The position numbers and the translations under genes are program-made. The notes under the pieces were generated by a model, which saw only the letters and a program-made list of their open reading frames with translations, had not been told where the DNA came from and made no database searches. Below, one piece after another: positions 1 to 6,605 of a stretch of 40,421 nt of DNA (positions are counted from its first letter, which is position 1; each line of letters starts with the position of its first letter). This DNA is from a virus, in IMG/VR virus record IMGVR_UViG_3300006846_000035, positions 1-40,421 of that record. The stretch is one strand, 5' to 3'.

Positions 1-2
1 CG

Positions 3-182
3 TACGAAGATTGGGCATTGCTCTTCGGTTTCGGCCACCGCTTCGACGCAGCCACCCAGGATCAACTCGCGGCGGCGTACGGCGATCAGTTCGAGAAACC
101 GGCCGTGCCGTTCACACCGATCGCCGACGATCCGAGCGATGACACGTCCAACGAGGAACCGACCGTGGGCGAGGTTCTGTGA
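3..182 (+). CDS. 3' end of an unidentified protein, cut by window edge
   Basis: An open frame runs from the left edge to a TGA at 180-182, giving 59 residues (beginning YEDWALLFGFGHRFD) with no start codon inside the window. The tail is acidic and rich in Asp, Glu, Thr and Pro, like a flexible C-terminus. The next gene begins four bases after the stop, which supports real co-transcribed coding. Joining the right end of the window to this frame puts an in-frame TAA at 40403-40405 with no start codon after it, so a simple circular junction does not complete the gene. I do not recognise the family. Confidence 0.6.
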   Translation, partial: YEDWALLFGFGHRFDAATQDQLAAAYGDQFEKPAVPFTPIADDPSDDTSNEEPTVGEVL

Positions 183-185
183 GAC

Positions 186-347
186 ATGCCGCAAGCTCTC
201 ATCATCATCGAATTGATCCTTCGGATCTGGCTTCGGATCCTCGAAACCACACCGCCCGAAATTCTGGCGGAGCGTCAGAAGGACTTTCAGGAAGACATCC
301 GATGGTGGAGGAAGTTCCTCAAGTTGGATGAACAAGGCAACGGTTAG
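186..347 (+). CDS. Small hypothetical protein (53 aa), amphipathic
   Basis: ATG at 186, four bases after the preceding TGA, to TAG at 345-347. The first 20 residues are Ile/Leu-rich with interspersed Arg and Trp (ALIIIELILRIWLRIL), which looks like an amphipathic or membrane-associated helix. The second half is charged (ERQKDFQEDIRWWRKFLKL). No family is recognised. The TAG is followed in the same frame by 50 further open codons, described separately, so a longer read-through product is conceivable. Membrane peptides like this often sit near lysis genes in phages, but nothing here proves a lysis role. Confidence 0.5.
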   Translation: MPQALIIIELILRIWLRILETTPPEILAERQKDFQEDIRWWRKFLKLDEQGNG

Positions 348-500
348 TCAGAAAAGGGTTGGCCGGGAAGACACGGATCTGAGTACTGGGAGGCGGCGCG
401 CATCTTCGCCCTAGAAGGTCACGTCGCCCATGCACAGCGCGGCATGGTGTTCGGATCACCGTGGAGCGATCGGTCAACCCCTCCTTCCCTTTCTTCCTGA
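348..500 (+). other. In-frame open extension after the TAG of the 186-347 gene
   Basis: After the TAG at 345-347 the same frame stays open for 50 codons to a TGA at 498-500. It has no internal ATG, GTG or TTG near its beginning and reads as protein-like sequence (GWPGRHGSEYWEAARIFALE and so on). It could be amber read-through of the upstream gene, a recent nonsense mutation in a 103-codon gene, or chance. Other genes here also use TAG as a normal stop (for example the polymerase), so genome-wide amber recoding is not supported. Confidence 0.3.
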
Positions 501-501
501 A

Positions 502-521
502 TTGGGTGAGTCCTCACCCAA
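502..521 (+). repeat. Perfect 8-bp inverted repeat (hairpin)
   Basis: TTGGGTGA (502-509) and TCACCCAA (514-521) form a perfect stem with a four-base loop. No T-run follows on either strand, so it is not a classical terminator. It overlaps the left part of the conserved element at 511-542 and lies 33 bases before the ATG at 554, so an operator or RNA structure is more likely. Confidence 0.5.
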
Positions 522-542
522 AATAGGCACGCCCTCTGCACA
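511..542 (+). promoter_or_regulatory. Conserved upstream element, copy 1
   Basis: The block TCCTCACCC (511-519), then AATAGGCACGC (522-532), two variable bases, and TCTGCACA (535-542) recurs with the same order at 5707-5742. Here it ends 11 bases before the ATG at 554. Two spaced copies with conserved cores directly upstream of genes suggest a phage promoter or regulator site. No sigma70 -35/-10 pair fits clearly, so the recogniser is unknown. Confidence 0.45.
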
Positions 543-553
543 GCGATCCCGGC

Positions 554-712
554 ATGTTGAAGACACTTGGAGATATTGCCGCGGCGTTCGCCGGTGCGTG
601 CCTCATGCTTCTCGGCTTCGCACTACTCGCGAGCTTACTTATCGCCTTCCTTCTCATGATTTGGGGACTCATCATCCCTGACGTGATCGGAGGCATGGTG
701 GGGTGCAAGTAA
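554..712 (+). CDS. Small integral membrane protein (52 aa)
   Basis: ATG at 554 to TAA at 710-712. After a short N-terminal stretch (MLKTLGDIAA) the protein is one long hydrophobic segment of about 35 residues (AFAGACLMLLGFALLASLLI and onward), enough for one long or two short membrane helices, ending GGMVGCK. It starts just downstream of the conserved element at 511-542 and its stop overlaps the next start (TAATG). Size and topology fit a holin-like or other phage membrane miniprotein. There is no specific family match, so the function is inference only. A competing frame at 430-681 was judged a shadow. Confidence 0.55.
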   Translation: MLKTLGDIAAAFAGACLMLLGFALLASLLIAFLLMIWGLIIPDVIGGMVGCK

Positions 713-939
713 TGGGCATCGATCTCACCCGCAGCACATCCGACGCGGACCCTGGCACCCGCCGCGCGCAGCATGCAATCGAGCTGATCGAAGAGATGCG
801 TGAATCCTCCGCCTTCGATTGGGCGTGCGGCACGCTCGATTCCATCTACGACCAAGCCAGTCAACGTGGGTGGGTGAGCGAGAAACAGATCAGCGCCATC
901 CTCAACATCAAACATTGCCGGGACCGGAGGCAGAGATGA
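712..939 (+). CDS. Hypothetical protein (75 aa)
   Basis: The ATG at 712 overlaps the preceding TAA (TAATG), and a purine-rich GGAGG-containing stretch lies about 15-20 bases upstream. A GTG at 703 is an in-frame alternative. The protein is mostly helical and charged, with IELIEEMRESS in the middle and a basic end (IKHCRDRRQR). The segment GWVSEKQISAILNIKH resembles a short helical module, but no family is recognised. Its stop overlaps the next start in an ATGA arrangement, which supports translational coupling. Confidence 0.5.
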   Translation: MGIDLTRSTSDADPGTRRAQHAIELIEEMRESSAFDWACGTLDSIYDQASQRGWVSEKQISAILNIKHCRDRRQR

Positions 940-1301
940 ATCGACGAGATGCAATCAAAGGGATTATCGCGACCACCCTGGCGACCCTAGCGGCGCCTAC
1001 GCTCTCCACCGCACCAACCCCTGAGAAGGTCGCGATCACCGTATCCATGTTGCTGCGCGCGGTGTTCCCCTCGGTCGCGGCACTCAAGGATCGGGCATAC
1101 GTGCTCAGTGAAGTCGAGCACTTGCCGACGACACACGCCTATGTCGCGTTCTTAACGGATTCGTTGTCCGGCACGCGTGTCCCTCTCGCGTGGTCCGCGA
1201 CCGACGAAGCGTCAGATGAGAAGAACGTGATCAACGTCACGGCTTCGCTTCTCGAAAACGGGTTCGACGTACTCGATATGCTTGTGAGCGGAGAGATATG
1301 A
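936..1301 (+). CDS. Hypothetical protein with Tat-like signal sequence
   Basis: ATG at 936 overlaps the upstream TGA (ATGA). The 121-residue product begins MNRRDAIKGIIATTLATLAA: a twin-arginine NRRDAIK followed by a moderately hydrophobic Ala/Thr/Leu segment and TLSTA as a possible cleavage site. This matches the shape of a Tat signal peptide. The rest is a soluble alpha/beta-like stretch ending in a helical Leu-rich segment (VTASLLENGFDVLDMLV). No domain is recognised. Export of a phage early-region protein by the Tat route would be unusual. An alternative is that the N-terminus is simply a membrane anchor. Confidence 0.55.
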   Translation: MNRRDAIKGIIATTLATLAAPTLSTAPTPEKVAITVSMLLRAVFPSVAALKDRAYVLSEVEHLPTTHAYVAFLTDSLSGTRVPLAWSATDEASDEKNVINVTASLLENGFDVLDMLVSGEI

Positions 1302-1302
1302 C

Positions 1303-1593
1303 GTGCCTAGAGTCTGGAACAAGCGCGATCCGGAATGCCCGCGCGATGCGGTCTACGTCGGGCGCCCAACGAAGTGGGGCAATCCCTTTTCCCATCTCCC
1401 GCATGCCTCCTGCGACGTCGCCTTCGTCCCGACACGCGAGGAGGCGATCGAGAAGCACGCCGAATGGTTGATGACGGGCGACGGGCAACACCTCCTCGAA
1501 CACATCCATGAATTGCGCGGTAAGGATTTGGCGTGTTGGTGCGCGCCGGATACCTGCCACGCGGAACTCCTCCTCATACTCGCCAACGGATAA
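1303..1593 (+). CDS. DUF4326 family protein
   Basis: GTG start at 1303 just after the upstream TGA. The 96-residue product has the two hallmark blocks of DUF4326 as I know the family: a VGRPTKWGNPF block near residue 20 and a CWCAPDTCHAELLL block near the C-terminus. The family is common in phages and actinobacteria. Its biochemical role is not established to my knowledge, although the Cys/His residues suggest metal or nucleotide-related binding. Length is typical of the family. It lies in an accessory stretch just ahead of the polymerase gene. Confidence 0.75.
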   Translation: MPRVWNKRDPECPRDAVYVGRPTKWGNPFSHLPHASCDVAFVPTREEAIEKHAEWLMTGDGQHLLEHIHELRGKDLACWCAPDTCHAELLLILANG

Positions 1594-1605
1594 GGACGGC
1601 CCATC

Positions 1606-2073
1606 ATGATTCGCGTTCGCAAGAGTCCAACAGCCGACACGCGCACGTGCGACTTCGCTAACGTGTCGAAGGAAACCCTCCTCGCCAGCTCGAAGCAGCA
1701 CATCCGCGACGTTCAGGAGGCGATGCAATTCTTCTCGGCGCGGCTCGCGAAGGCGATGCTCGACCACGATCGCGACAAGCTCACCGACATCGACACCTTC
1801 CATCGCGACTTCGTTACCGGCTTCCAGCGAACCGAGTGGTGGGATCACCATCGGCGGATCAACCGTCACCATCTCCTCCAAGAAGACGGCATCCCCGGCG
1901 ACGTGAACCTGATCGATGTGCTGGATTTCATCGCCGACTGCGTGATGGCGGGGATGGCGCGGAGCGGGAGCGTGTATCCGCTCATCCTCTCGCCTGAACT
2001 CTTGGAGCGGGCGTTTCAGAACACCGTCGAACTCCTCAAAAAGCAAATCGTTCTCGACGACAACAATGGGTAG
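1606..2073 (+). CDS. His/Asp-rich helical protein, possibly DUF5662-like
   Basis: ATG at 1606 to TAG at 2071-2073, 155 residues, overlapping the polymerase start by 8 bases. The sequence is helical and has ordered His/Asp pairs: SSKQHIRDVQ, LDHDRDKLTDID, WWDHHRRINRHHL, then IDVLDFIADCVM. This pattern resembles the DUF5662 group of small phage proteins, and it also recalls HD-domain metal sites, although a strict H...HD...D arrangement is not clear. The family assignment is tentative. The overlap with the polymerase gene suggests coupled translation. Confidence 0.55.
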   Translation: MIRVRKSPTADTRTCDFANVSKETLLASSKQHIRDVQEAMQFFSARLAKAMLDHDRDKLTDIDTFHRDFVTGFQRTEWWDHHRRINRHHLLQEDGIPGDVNLIDVLDFIADCVMAGMARSGSVYPLILSPELLERAFQNTVELLKKQIVLDDNNG

Positions 2074-4624
2074 GATCATCTTCGGTCACGGACCACAGCC
2101 CGCCGATCTCATGTTCATCGGCGAGGCGCCAGGGTGGAATGAGATGCAGGAGGGGATCCCCTTCTGCGGCAAATCTGGCGAAGAACTCAACCGCTTCCTT
2201 GACGGGTACATCCTCCCCGCCCGCGACGAGTGCTACGTTACCAACGTCTACAAGGAACGCCCGCCCGATAACCGCGACCCGACCGATGAGGAAATAGCCC
2301 AATACGCGCCCCTCCTCCTCGACGAATTGGTGACGACCCAACCGCGGATCGTCGCGTGCCTCGGTCGGTACGCCGCGAAGTTCATGCTCGGGCGCGACGT
2401 CGAGATGGATACCGAGCACGGTCTCGCGTATCGCGTGCAGGAACCCATCCCCTGCACCGTGTTCATTTGCTATCACCCGGCCTCGGGTTTCCGTTCGCCA
2501 ACGATGATGTCGCGGTACGTGTACGACATGCACCGGCTCCAAATGCTGTGGCGCAACCTCCTGCCCCTGCATCCTGGCGACGAATACCCGAATCCCATCT
2601 ATTACGAAGTGGAAGGGGCTGAACGCCTCATTCCCTTCATGCCGATCGCGATCGATACCGAAGGGAGTGCCAAGTGCCCGTGGTGTCTGAGCTATTCACA
2701 GCAACCCGGCGTAGGGGGAGTAGTACGTACTGCGTGCCGCGAGATATTCGCATGCGAGCTGGAAGACACACGGCCGCCGGTCATCCTGCACAACGCGCTG
2801 CACGACTTACCCGTCTTGCGTTCGATGGGTGTCGATCTCCTCGGGTGGAACGTCGAGATCACCGACACGATGGTGAAGGCGTACCTGCTTGGCTTGGAGC
2901 CGCAAGGGTTGAAGGCATTGGCGTATCGGCACGCGGGCATGGAGATGCGGGATTACGAGGATTTGACCCGCGTCGCGAGTGCTCGGATCGCGGATGAATG
3001 GCTGCGCGACGTCATCGCGTCCATCCCGAGATCGCCGGGGCCGAAACCGGATGATGTCGAGAAGGCGTGCCGGTTGATTGAGCGGATGCTGAAGAAGGTC
3101 GACGCCAAGAAGCCGCTCCGCGCTCGGTGGAAGGATTGTCGGGCGCGGGAAATTCTACAAGACGACTTCGACATGGTTGGCGAGATGGCGGAGCCGACCC
3201 TCGACGATGTACCGCTCGATGAGGCGATCCAGTACGCGGCGGCCGACGCTGATGCGACCCTCCGCATCAACCCCTACCTCGATCAGCAAATCGCCGCGCG
3301 GGGATTGGAGGGACCGCTCACCGCAGACCATGCGGTGATTCCGATGATCGGTCGGATGCAGGAGACCGGGATCCTCGTCGATCTCCCGTACATGAAGGAT
3401 CTGTCGGCGACGTTCCAACGGGAATACGACGAGACGGTACGGCAGATTCACGAGATGGCCGGGTGGGAGGTGAATCCGTCGAGCGGCGATCAGGTGGCGG
3501 AGTGGTTGTTCTCGCAACTCAGGTTGCCGTGGAAGAAGAAGACGAAGGGGAGTGCGAAGAAGGAGCCGCGCCCCGAGACGAGCAAGAAGCTCCTCGAAAG
3601 CATCAGCAAGAACCTCGATATCCCGCTCGAAAAGCGGCGTGCGGTGGATCTCATCCTTGAGGGTCGGCAGATCGTCAAGTTGAAGGGGACGTACGCGGAC
3701 AAGATCGAAGAATTCCTCGACGAGCAGAACATCCTCTACCCGAACATCCTCCTCACTCGCACCGATACAGGCAGACTCGCGGCGAAGGAACCCAACCTCC
3801 TGGCCTTCCCGAAACACGGCAAGCGGCACAAGAAGATTCGGCACGGGTTCATGGCGCGGGATGGTCACCTGTTTGGTGAGTGGGACTTAGACCAAATCGA
3901 GATGCGGACCCTGGCGATCGATTCGGGCGACGAGACCATGCTCGAAGAGTTCGCGAGCGGCGCGGATAAGCACATCCTGACGGCCGCGAACATCATCTAC
4001 AACATCCCACCCGAAGATTTGGCGCGCCGCGTCGATGCCGGGGAAGGGGAAGCGAAGGAACAGCGCTACACGGCGAAGGCCGTCAACTTCGGCATCCTCA
4101 TGGGCATGACTGAGTTCGGGTTGTGCGATCAGCTCCACAAGAACGGCGCGACGCATTGGACGAAAGGCATGTGCCGCGAGGTGCTGGAGAAGTGGCACGA
4201 GGGGTATCCCCAAGCGTCGGCGTACCTGAAAGGGAAACAGCAGCAAGCGCAGATTCACGGGTATGTACGCGACATGTGGGATCGCCTCCGCTACTTGGAA
4301 GGGGTCAACGCAGTCGATGAATACACCCGATCGGAAGCGTTGCGCCAAGCGCAAGCGACGCCTATCCAATCCGGCGCGCAAGGGATCGTGAAGCGATGGA
4401 TGGCGGTGGTCGATCGCAAGCTCGCCGCCCTCCGCGCGAAAGGGGTGTGGGTCGAAGTCCTGCTTCAGATTCACGATGCCTTGTGGGTGGAATTCCAATG
4501 GGATGCGTATGAGGACGTGGATCGCATCATGCACAGCGCTCTGTGGGAAGTACAGGCACCGTGGAAATTTGCGATCCCGATCTCATGCAAGGGTGATACG
4601 GGATTGCGATGGTCGGAGCTATAG
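2066..4624 (+). CDS. DNA polymerase: UDG-like + 3'-5' exonuclease + family A polymerase
   Basis: The replicative polymerase of the phage (852 aa). Residues about 1-165 match family-4 uracil-DNA glycosylase (GEAPGWNE at 19-26, PFCG at 32-35, YHPAS at 136-140). Residues about 190-405 are a DEDD exonuclease: DTE (D197, E199), HNALHD (D247), YAAAD (Y390, D394). Residues about 420-852 carry polymerase motif A (D607, E612), motif B (R667, K671, F675) and motif C (H803, D804). This is the SPO1-type layout. Oddities: the glycosylase part lacks the four cysteines that hold the Fe-S cluster in family-4 enzymes, motif B has Met679 where E. coli Pol I has Tyr766, and motif C reads HDA instead of HDE. The ATG at 2066 overlaps the upstream gene. 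The next gene begins directly at 4625. Confidence 0.93.
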   Translation: MGRIIFGHGPQPADLMFIGEAPGWNEMQEGIPFCGKSGEELNRFLDGYILPARDECYVTNVYKERPPDNRDPTDEEIAQYAPLLLDELVTTQPRIVACLGRYAAKFMLGRDVEMDTEHGLAYRVQEPIPCTVFICYHPASGFRSPTMMSRYVYDMHRLQMLWRNLLPLHPGDEYPNPIYYEVEGAERLIPFMPIAIDTEGSAKCPWCLSYSQQPGVGGVVRTACREIFACELEDTRPPVILHNALHDLPVLRSMGVDLLGWNVEITDTMVKAYLLGLEPQGLKALAYRHAGMEMRDYEDLTRVASARIADEWLRDVIASIPRSPGPKPDDVEKACRLIERMLKKVDAKKPLRARWKDCRAREILQDDFDMVGEMAEPTLDDVPLDEAIQYAAADADATLRINPYLDQQIAARGLEGPLTADHAVIPMIGRMQETGILVDLPYMKDLSATFQREYDETVRQIHEMAGWEVNPSSGDQVAEWLFSQLRLPWKKKTKGSAKKEPRPETSKKLLESISKNLDIPLEKRRAVDLILEGRQIVKLKGTYADKIEEFLDEQNILYPNILLTRTDTGRLAAKEPNLLAFPKHGKRHKKIRHGFMARDGHLFGEWDLDQIEMRTLAIDSGDETMLEEFASGADKHILTAANIIYNIPPEDLARRVDAGEGEAKEQRYTAKAVNFGILMGMTEFGLCDQLHKNGATHWTKGMCREVLEKWHEGYPQASAYLKGKQQQAQIHGYVRDMWDRLRYLEGVNAVDEYTRSEALRQAQATPIQSGAQGIVKRWMAVVDRKLAALRAKGVWVEVLLQIHDALWVEFQWDAYEDVDRIMHSALWEVQAPWKFAIPISCKGDTGLRWSEL

Positions 4625-4936
4625 ATGGCGAAGAAGCATCAGACAACCGAGCAGATGGCACTCACGGGATGGGGTACGTGGGAGTCCGACGACAACGGAG
4701 AGTGGACACTCAATCAGATCAACGCCGCGTCGACTGTCCAGTGCGCCGTCGAATTGCGCGCGATCCGCAACCTCCTGCAATCGATCCTCTCGAACATCAC
4801 GCAGCTCGGATCGGACGGCATCCACGAAGTCATCCGTGCGGAACGTGCTCGCCTGCGTCGTGTGGATCGCATGCGCCGCGCGAAGAACAAGCGTGCGCGG
4901 GAAGCGAGGCGAACGCGTGTCGCTCCTGGGGAATGA
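4625..4936 (+). CDS. Hypothetical basic protein (103 aa)
   Basis: ATG at 4625 immediately follows the polymerase TAG. The N-terminal third is polar (TGWGTWESDDNGEWTLNQ), the middle is helical (AVELRAIRNLLQSILSNI), and the last 35 residues are strongly Arg/Lys-rich (RAERARLRRVDRMRRAKNKR), which fits nucleic-acid binding or an extended basic helix. No family is recognised. Its 3' end overlaps the next reading frame by 20 bases. Confidence 0.6.
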   Translation: MAKKHQTTEQMALTGWGTWESDDNGEWTLNQINAASTVQCAVELRAIRNLLQSILSNITQLGSDGIHEVIRAERARLRRVDRMRRAKNKRAREARRTRVAPGE

Positions 4937-5168
4937 AGTTCCGCTATCCGATGAAGATCGGGGTACCGCGTGGGGGAAGATCACCGCGATCCAACAGCTC
5001 CTCTCCAAACACGGGTACGGGCTGAACGACAACACCGCGCTTGCCCTTCGGGTGATCACCTATCTGTGCGAGGTGCCGATGGGGAGGCGCGACGATTTGG
5101 ACCTGGACGTCGACGTCCTCATCAACATCGCACACGGCGAGCAACAGCACATTCGGAAGGAACACTGA
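4917..5168 (+). CDS. Hypothetical protein (83 aa)
   Basis: The frame is open far upstream inside the polymerase, but the chosen start is the GTG at 4917, preceded by a GAGG stretch and overlapping the upstream gene by 20 bases. The product begins VSLLGNEVPLSDEDRG and is helical, with ITAIQQLLSKHGYGLND and an acidic LDLDVDVLINIAHGEQQHIR end. No family is recognised. The start codon is the uncertain part. It ends two bases before the next ATG. Confidence 0.55.
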   Translation: MSLLGNEVPLSDEDRGTAWGKITAIQQLLSKHGYGLNDNTALALRVITYLCEVPMGRRDDLDLDVDVLINIAHGEQQHIRKEH

Positions 5169-5169
5169 C

Positions 5170-5499
5170 ATGGATGTCCGCGAACAAATCGATGGGTTGG
5201 TGGCCGAACGTTACCGCCTTCAACGGTGCAAGAAGTCTGACGAAGAGATTATCAAGAAGCTCGACGAACAGATCATCGATCTCATGCTCGGCGAGGGCGA
5301 GGAGAAGATGAAGTTTGACGACTACTCGGCGACTGTCGTCCCTTCGCACAATTCCCACATCGATCGTGCCGCGCTCATCCTCGCCGGGGTCGCGGGCGAG
5401 ACGGTCGACGCCTGCACGAAGAAAACTCCCTACACCTACGTGAACGTCCGCAAACGTAAGGCGAAGGGTGAAGGCAGCGAAGAAGGGGAAGGGGAATAG
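5170..5499 (+). CDS. Hypothetical coiled-coil phage protein (109 aa)
   Basis: ATG at 5170. Residues 1-45 form a charged heptad-like helix (EQIDGLVAERYRLQRCKKSD and following), then a beta-like segment (KMKFDDYSATVVPSHNSHID), a short helix (ALILAGV) and a Lys/Glu-rich tail. The order helical N-terminus then short strands recalls small phage accessory proteins of the Gp157 type, but the resemblance is too weak to assign. It belongs to the run of closely spaced genes downstream of the polymerase. Confidence 0.55.
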   Translation: MDVREQIDGLVAERYRLQRCKKSDEEIIKKLDEQIIDLMLGEGEEKMKFDDYSATVVPSHNSHIDRAALILAGVAGETVDACTKKTPYTYVNVRKRKAKGEGSEEGEGE

Positions 5500-5501
5500 T
5501 C

Positions 5502-5726
5502 ATGTTGGTACCCGGCATCTTCCGGCGCTCGGCGATCACGCGCCGTGGTCACTTGCTCCCGAAGCGGCGCCGCTCACGTCTCGGTCGGACCCGTTACGTC
5601 GCACGCTGCACCGCGAAGCCAAACGGGAAAGATGTTTGTTGGAATCCGTTGCCAGTGGATCAACACGTCGGCCTCTGCCTCACGTGCCAAGCCTTCGCCC
5701 GCGCGCTCCTCACCCCTGGGCAATAG
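5502..5726 (+). CDS. Small basic protein with possible zinc ribbon (74 aa)
   Basis: ATG at 5502 follows a good AAGGGGAAGGGG ribosome-binding stretch. The N-terminal half is very basic (RRSAITRRGHLLPKRRRSR). The C-terminal half has four Cys in the order C-x9-C-x12-C-x2-C (from ARCTAKPN to CLTCQAF), which would suit a zinc-binding fold. The family is not recognised. The 3' end of the gene contains most of the conserved upstream element at 5707-5742, so the element's TAG doubles as this gene's stop. Confidence 0.5.
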   Translation: MLVPGIFRRSAITRRGHLLPKRRRSRLGRTRYVARCTAKPNGKDVCWNPLPVDQHVGLCLTCQAFARALLTPGQ

Positions 5727-5742
5727 GCACGCAATCTGCACA
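5707..5742 (+). promoter_or_regulatory. Conserved upstream element, copy 2
   Basis: TCCTCACCC (5707-5715), AATAGGCACGC (5722-5732) and TCTGCACA (5735-5742) match the element at 511-542, with a three-base longer first spacer. It ends 19 bases before the ATG of the lytic transglycosylase. The hairpin seen at copy 1 is not present here, so the conserved part is the sequence and not the fold. Confidence 0.45.
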
Positions 5743-5761
5743 CCGTTCCTCCAACACAACC

Positions 5762-6262
5762 ATGACGACTACTGTGACGCGTCGCACGGATTACGCCGCG
5801 CTCATCGTGAAGGTGAGCACCGAACTCGGTCTCGATCCTGACTTGGTGGAGGCGATCACGATCAAGGAGACGCGCAAGGTGATCAATGGCGTCTCCTATC
5901 TCTCGCGCGCCGATGCCTTCCGCTTCGAGGAAGGATTCTACAACCGCTACCTCAAAGGGAAGCCGGAATGGAAGGGGAAGATCCCGCGGCGGATCGCATC
6001 GAGCTATGGCTTGATGCAAGTGATGTACACCACCGCATTCCAGTTCGGGTTTCGCGGTGAGCCGGAACTCCTCTTCGTGCCCGAGAACAGTCTGTTTTGG
6101 GGAGGGAAGTACCTGCGGTACTTGCTGCAATGGAGCGGCGGCCATGAGCACAAAGCGTGCGCGGCGTACAACGGGGGGCAAGGGAATTGGCAAGCACCGA
6201 TCCCGCAAGCCTACGCCGACGAAATCCTCTCGCTCTGCGCCGATCTCCGAAGCGCGGCGTAG
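5762..6262 (+). CDS. Lytic transglycosylase (SLT-like)
   Basis: A peptidoglycan-cleaving enzyme of the soluble lytic transglycosylase type (166 aa). The ATG at 5762 begins MTTTVTRRTDY. Catalytic Glu36 lies in AITIKETR, followed by the family blocks SSYGLMQVM and AAYNGGQGNW and a Tyr-containing last helix (PIPQAYADEIL). There is no signal peptide or cell-wall-binding domain, so it would need a holin or another route to reach the wall, or it acts from the virion during entry. It follows the conserved element at 5707-5742. Its last 119 bases also encode, in another frame, the start of the basic repeat protein at 6144. Confidence 0.85.
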   Translation: MTTTVTRRTDYAALIVKVSTELGLDPDLVEAITIKETRKVINGVSYLSRADAFRFEEGFYNRYLKGKPEWKGKIPRRIASSYGLMQVMYTTAFQFGFRGEPELLFVPENSLFWGGKYLRYLLQWSGGHEHKACAAYNGGQGNWQAPIPQAYADEILSLCADLRSAA

Positions 6263-6602
6263 GGCACAGCGGCGGAAGTACTGGCAGAGCGAGAAAGGGA
6301 AGGCGACGCACAAACGGTACCGGCAGTCGGCGCGTGGGAAGGCAACGCTCAGGAGGTACTGGCAGTCGGCGAAAGGGAAAGCGTGTCGGAAGCGTTACCA
6401 ACAGGGTGAGAAGGGCACAGCGACTCGGCGGCGGTTCAACGAATCGGCAAGAGGGAAGGCGGCTTGTCGGAAATACAACCAGTCAGCAAAAGGGAAGGCA
6501 CGCAACGCGCGGTGGGTCGATTCCGACAAACACCGCGAACGCAGCCGTACTTTCATGCGCTGGCTCCGACTGAACGCGCGCCTCAACGCGACAAGGATCT
6601 AA
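6144..6602 (+). CDS. Highly basic tandem-repeat protein
   Basis: ATG at 6144, preceded by GGAG at eight-base spacing, lies inside the transglycosylase gene and overlaps it by 119 bases in a different frame. The 152-residue product is extremely Arg/Lys-rich. Residues 44-121 are six tandem 13-residue repeats of the type RRYWQSAKGKACR, followed by one degenerate copy to about 134. Such S-x-KGKA repeats occur in some phage proteins, at times next to nuclease domains, but no nuclease motif is present here. DNA or RNA binding is inferred from charge. No usable start codon exists between 6144 and the transglycosylase stop. Confidence 0.7.
   Translation: MSTKRARRTTGGKGIGKHRSRKPTPTKSSRSAPISEARRRAQRRKYWQSEKGKATHKRYRQSARGKATLRRYWQSAKGKACRKRYQQGEKGTATRRRFNESARGKAACRKYNQSAKGKARNARWVDSDKHRERSRTFMRWLRLNARLNATRI
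6273..6506 (+). repeat. Six tandem 39-bp repeats encoding KGKA units
   Basis: Six 39-bp units encode the 13-residue repeats of the basic protein. Shared cores at DNA level include TACTGGCAGTCGG and GCGAAAGGGAA. Units are diverged, so the array is not freshly expanded. Confidence 0.7.
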
Positions 6603-6605
6603 TTC

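Noticed and set aside
186-500. Genome-wide amber recoding
   Set aside because: Several solid genes, such as the polymerase and the 1606-2073 gene, end in TAG directly followed by or overlapping the next gene, so TAG is a working stop here.
430-681. An 83-codon frame around the membrane protein at 554
   Set aside because: It overlaps the credible membrane protein in another frame and crosses the conserved element; composition is shadow-like.
6273-6506. CRISPR-like array
   Set aside because: The 39-bp units are contiguous without spacers and encode a protein repeat.
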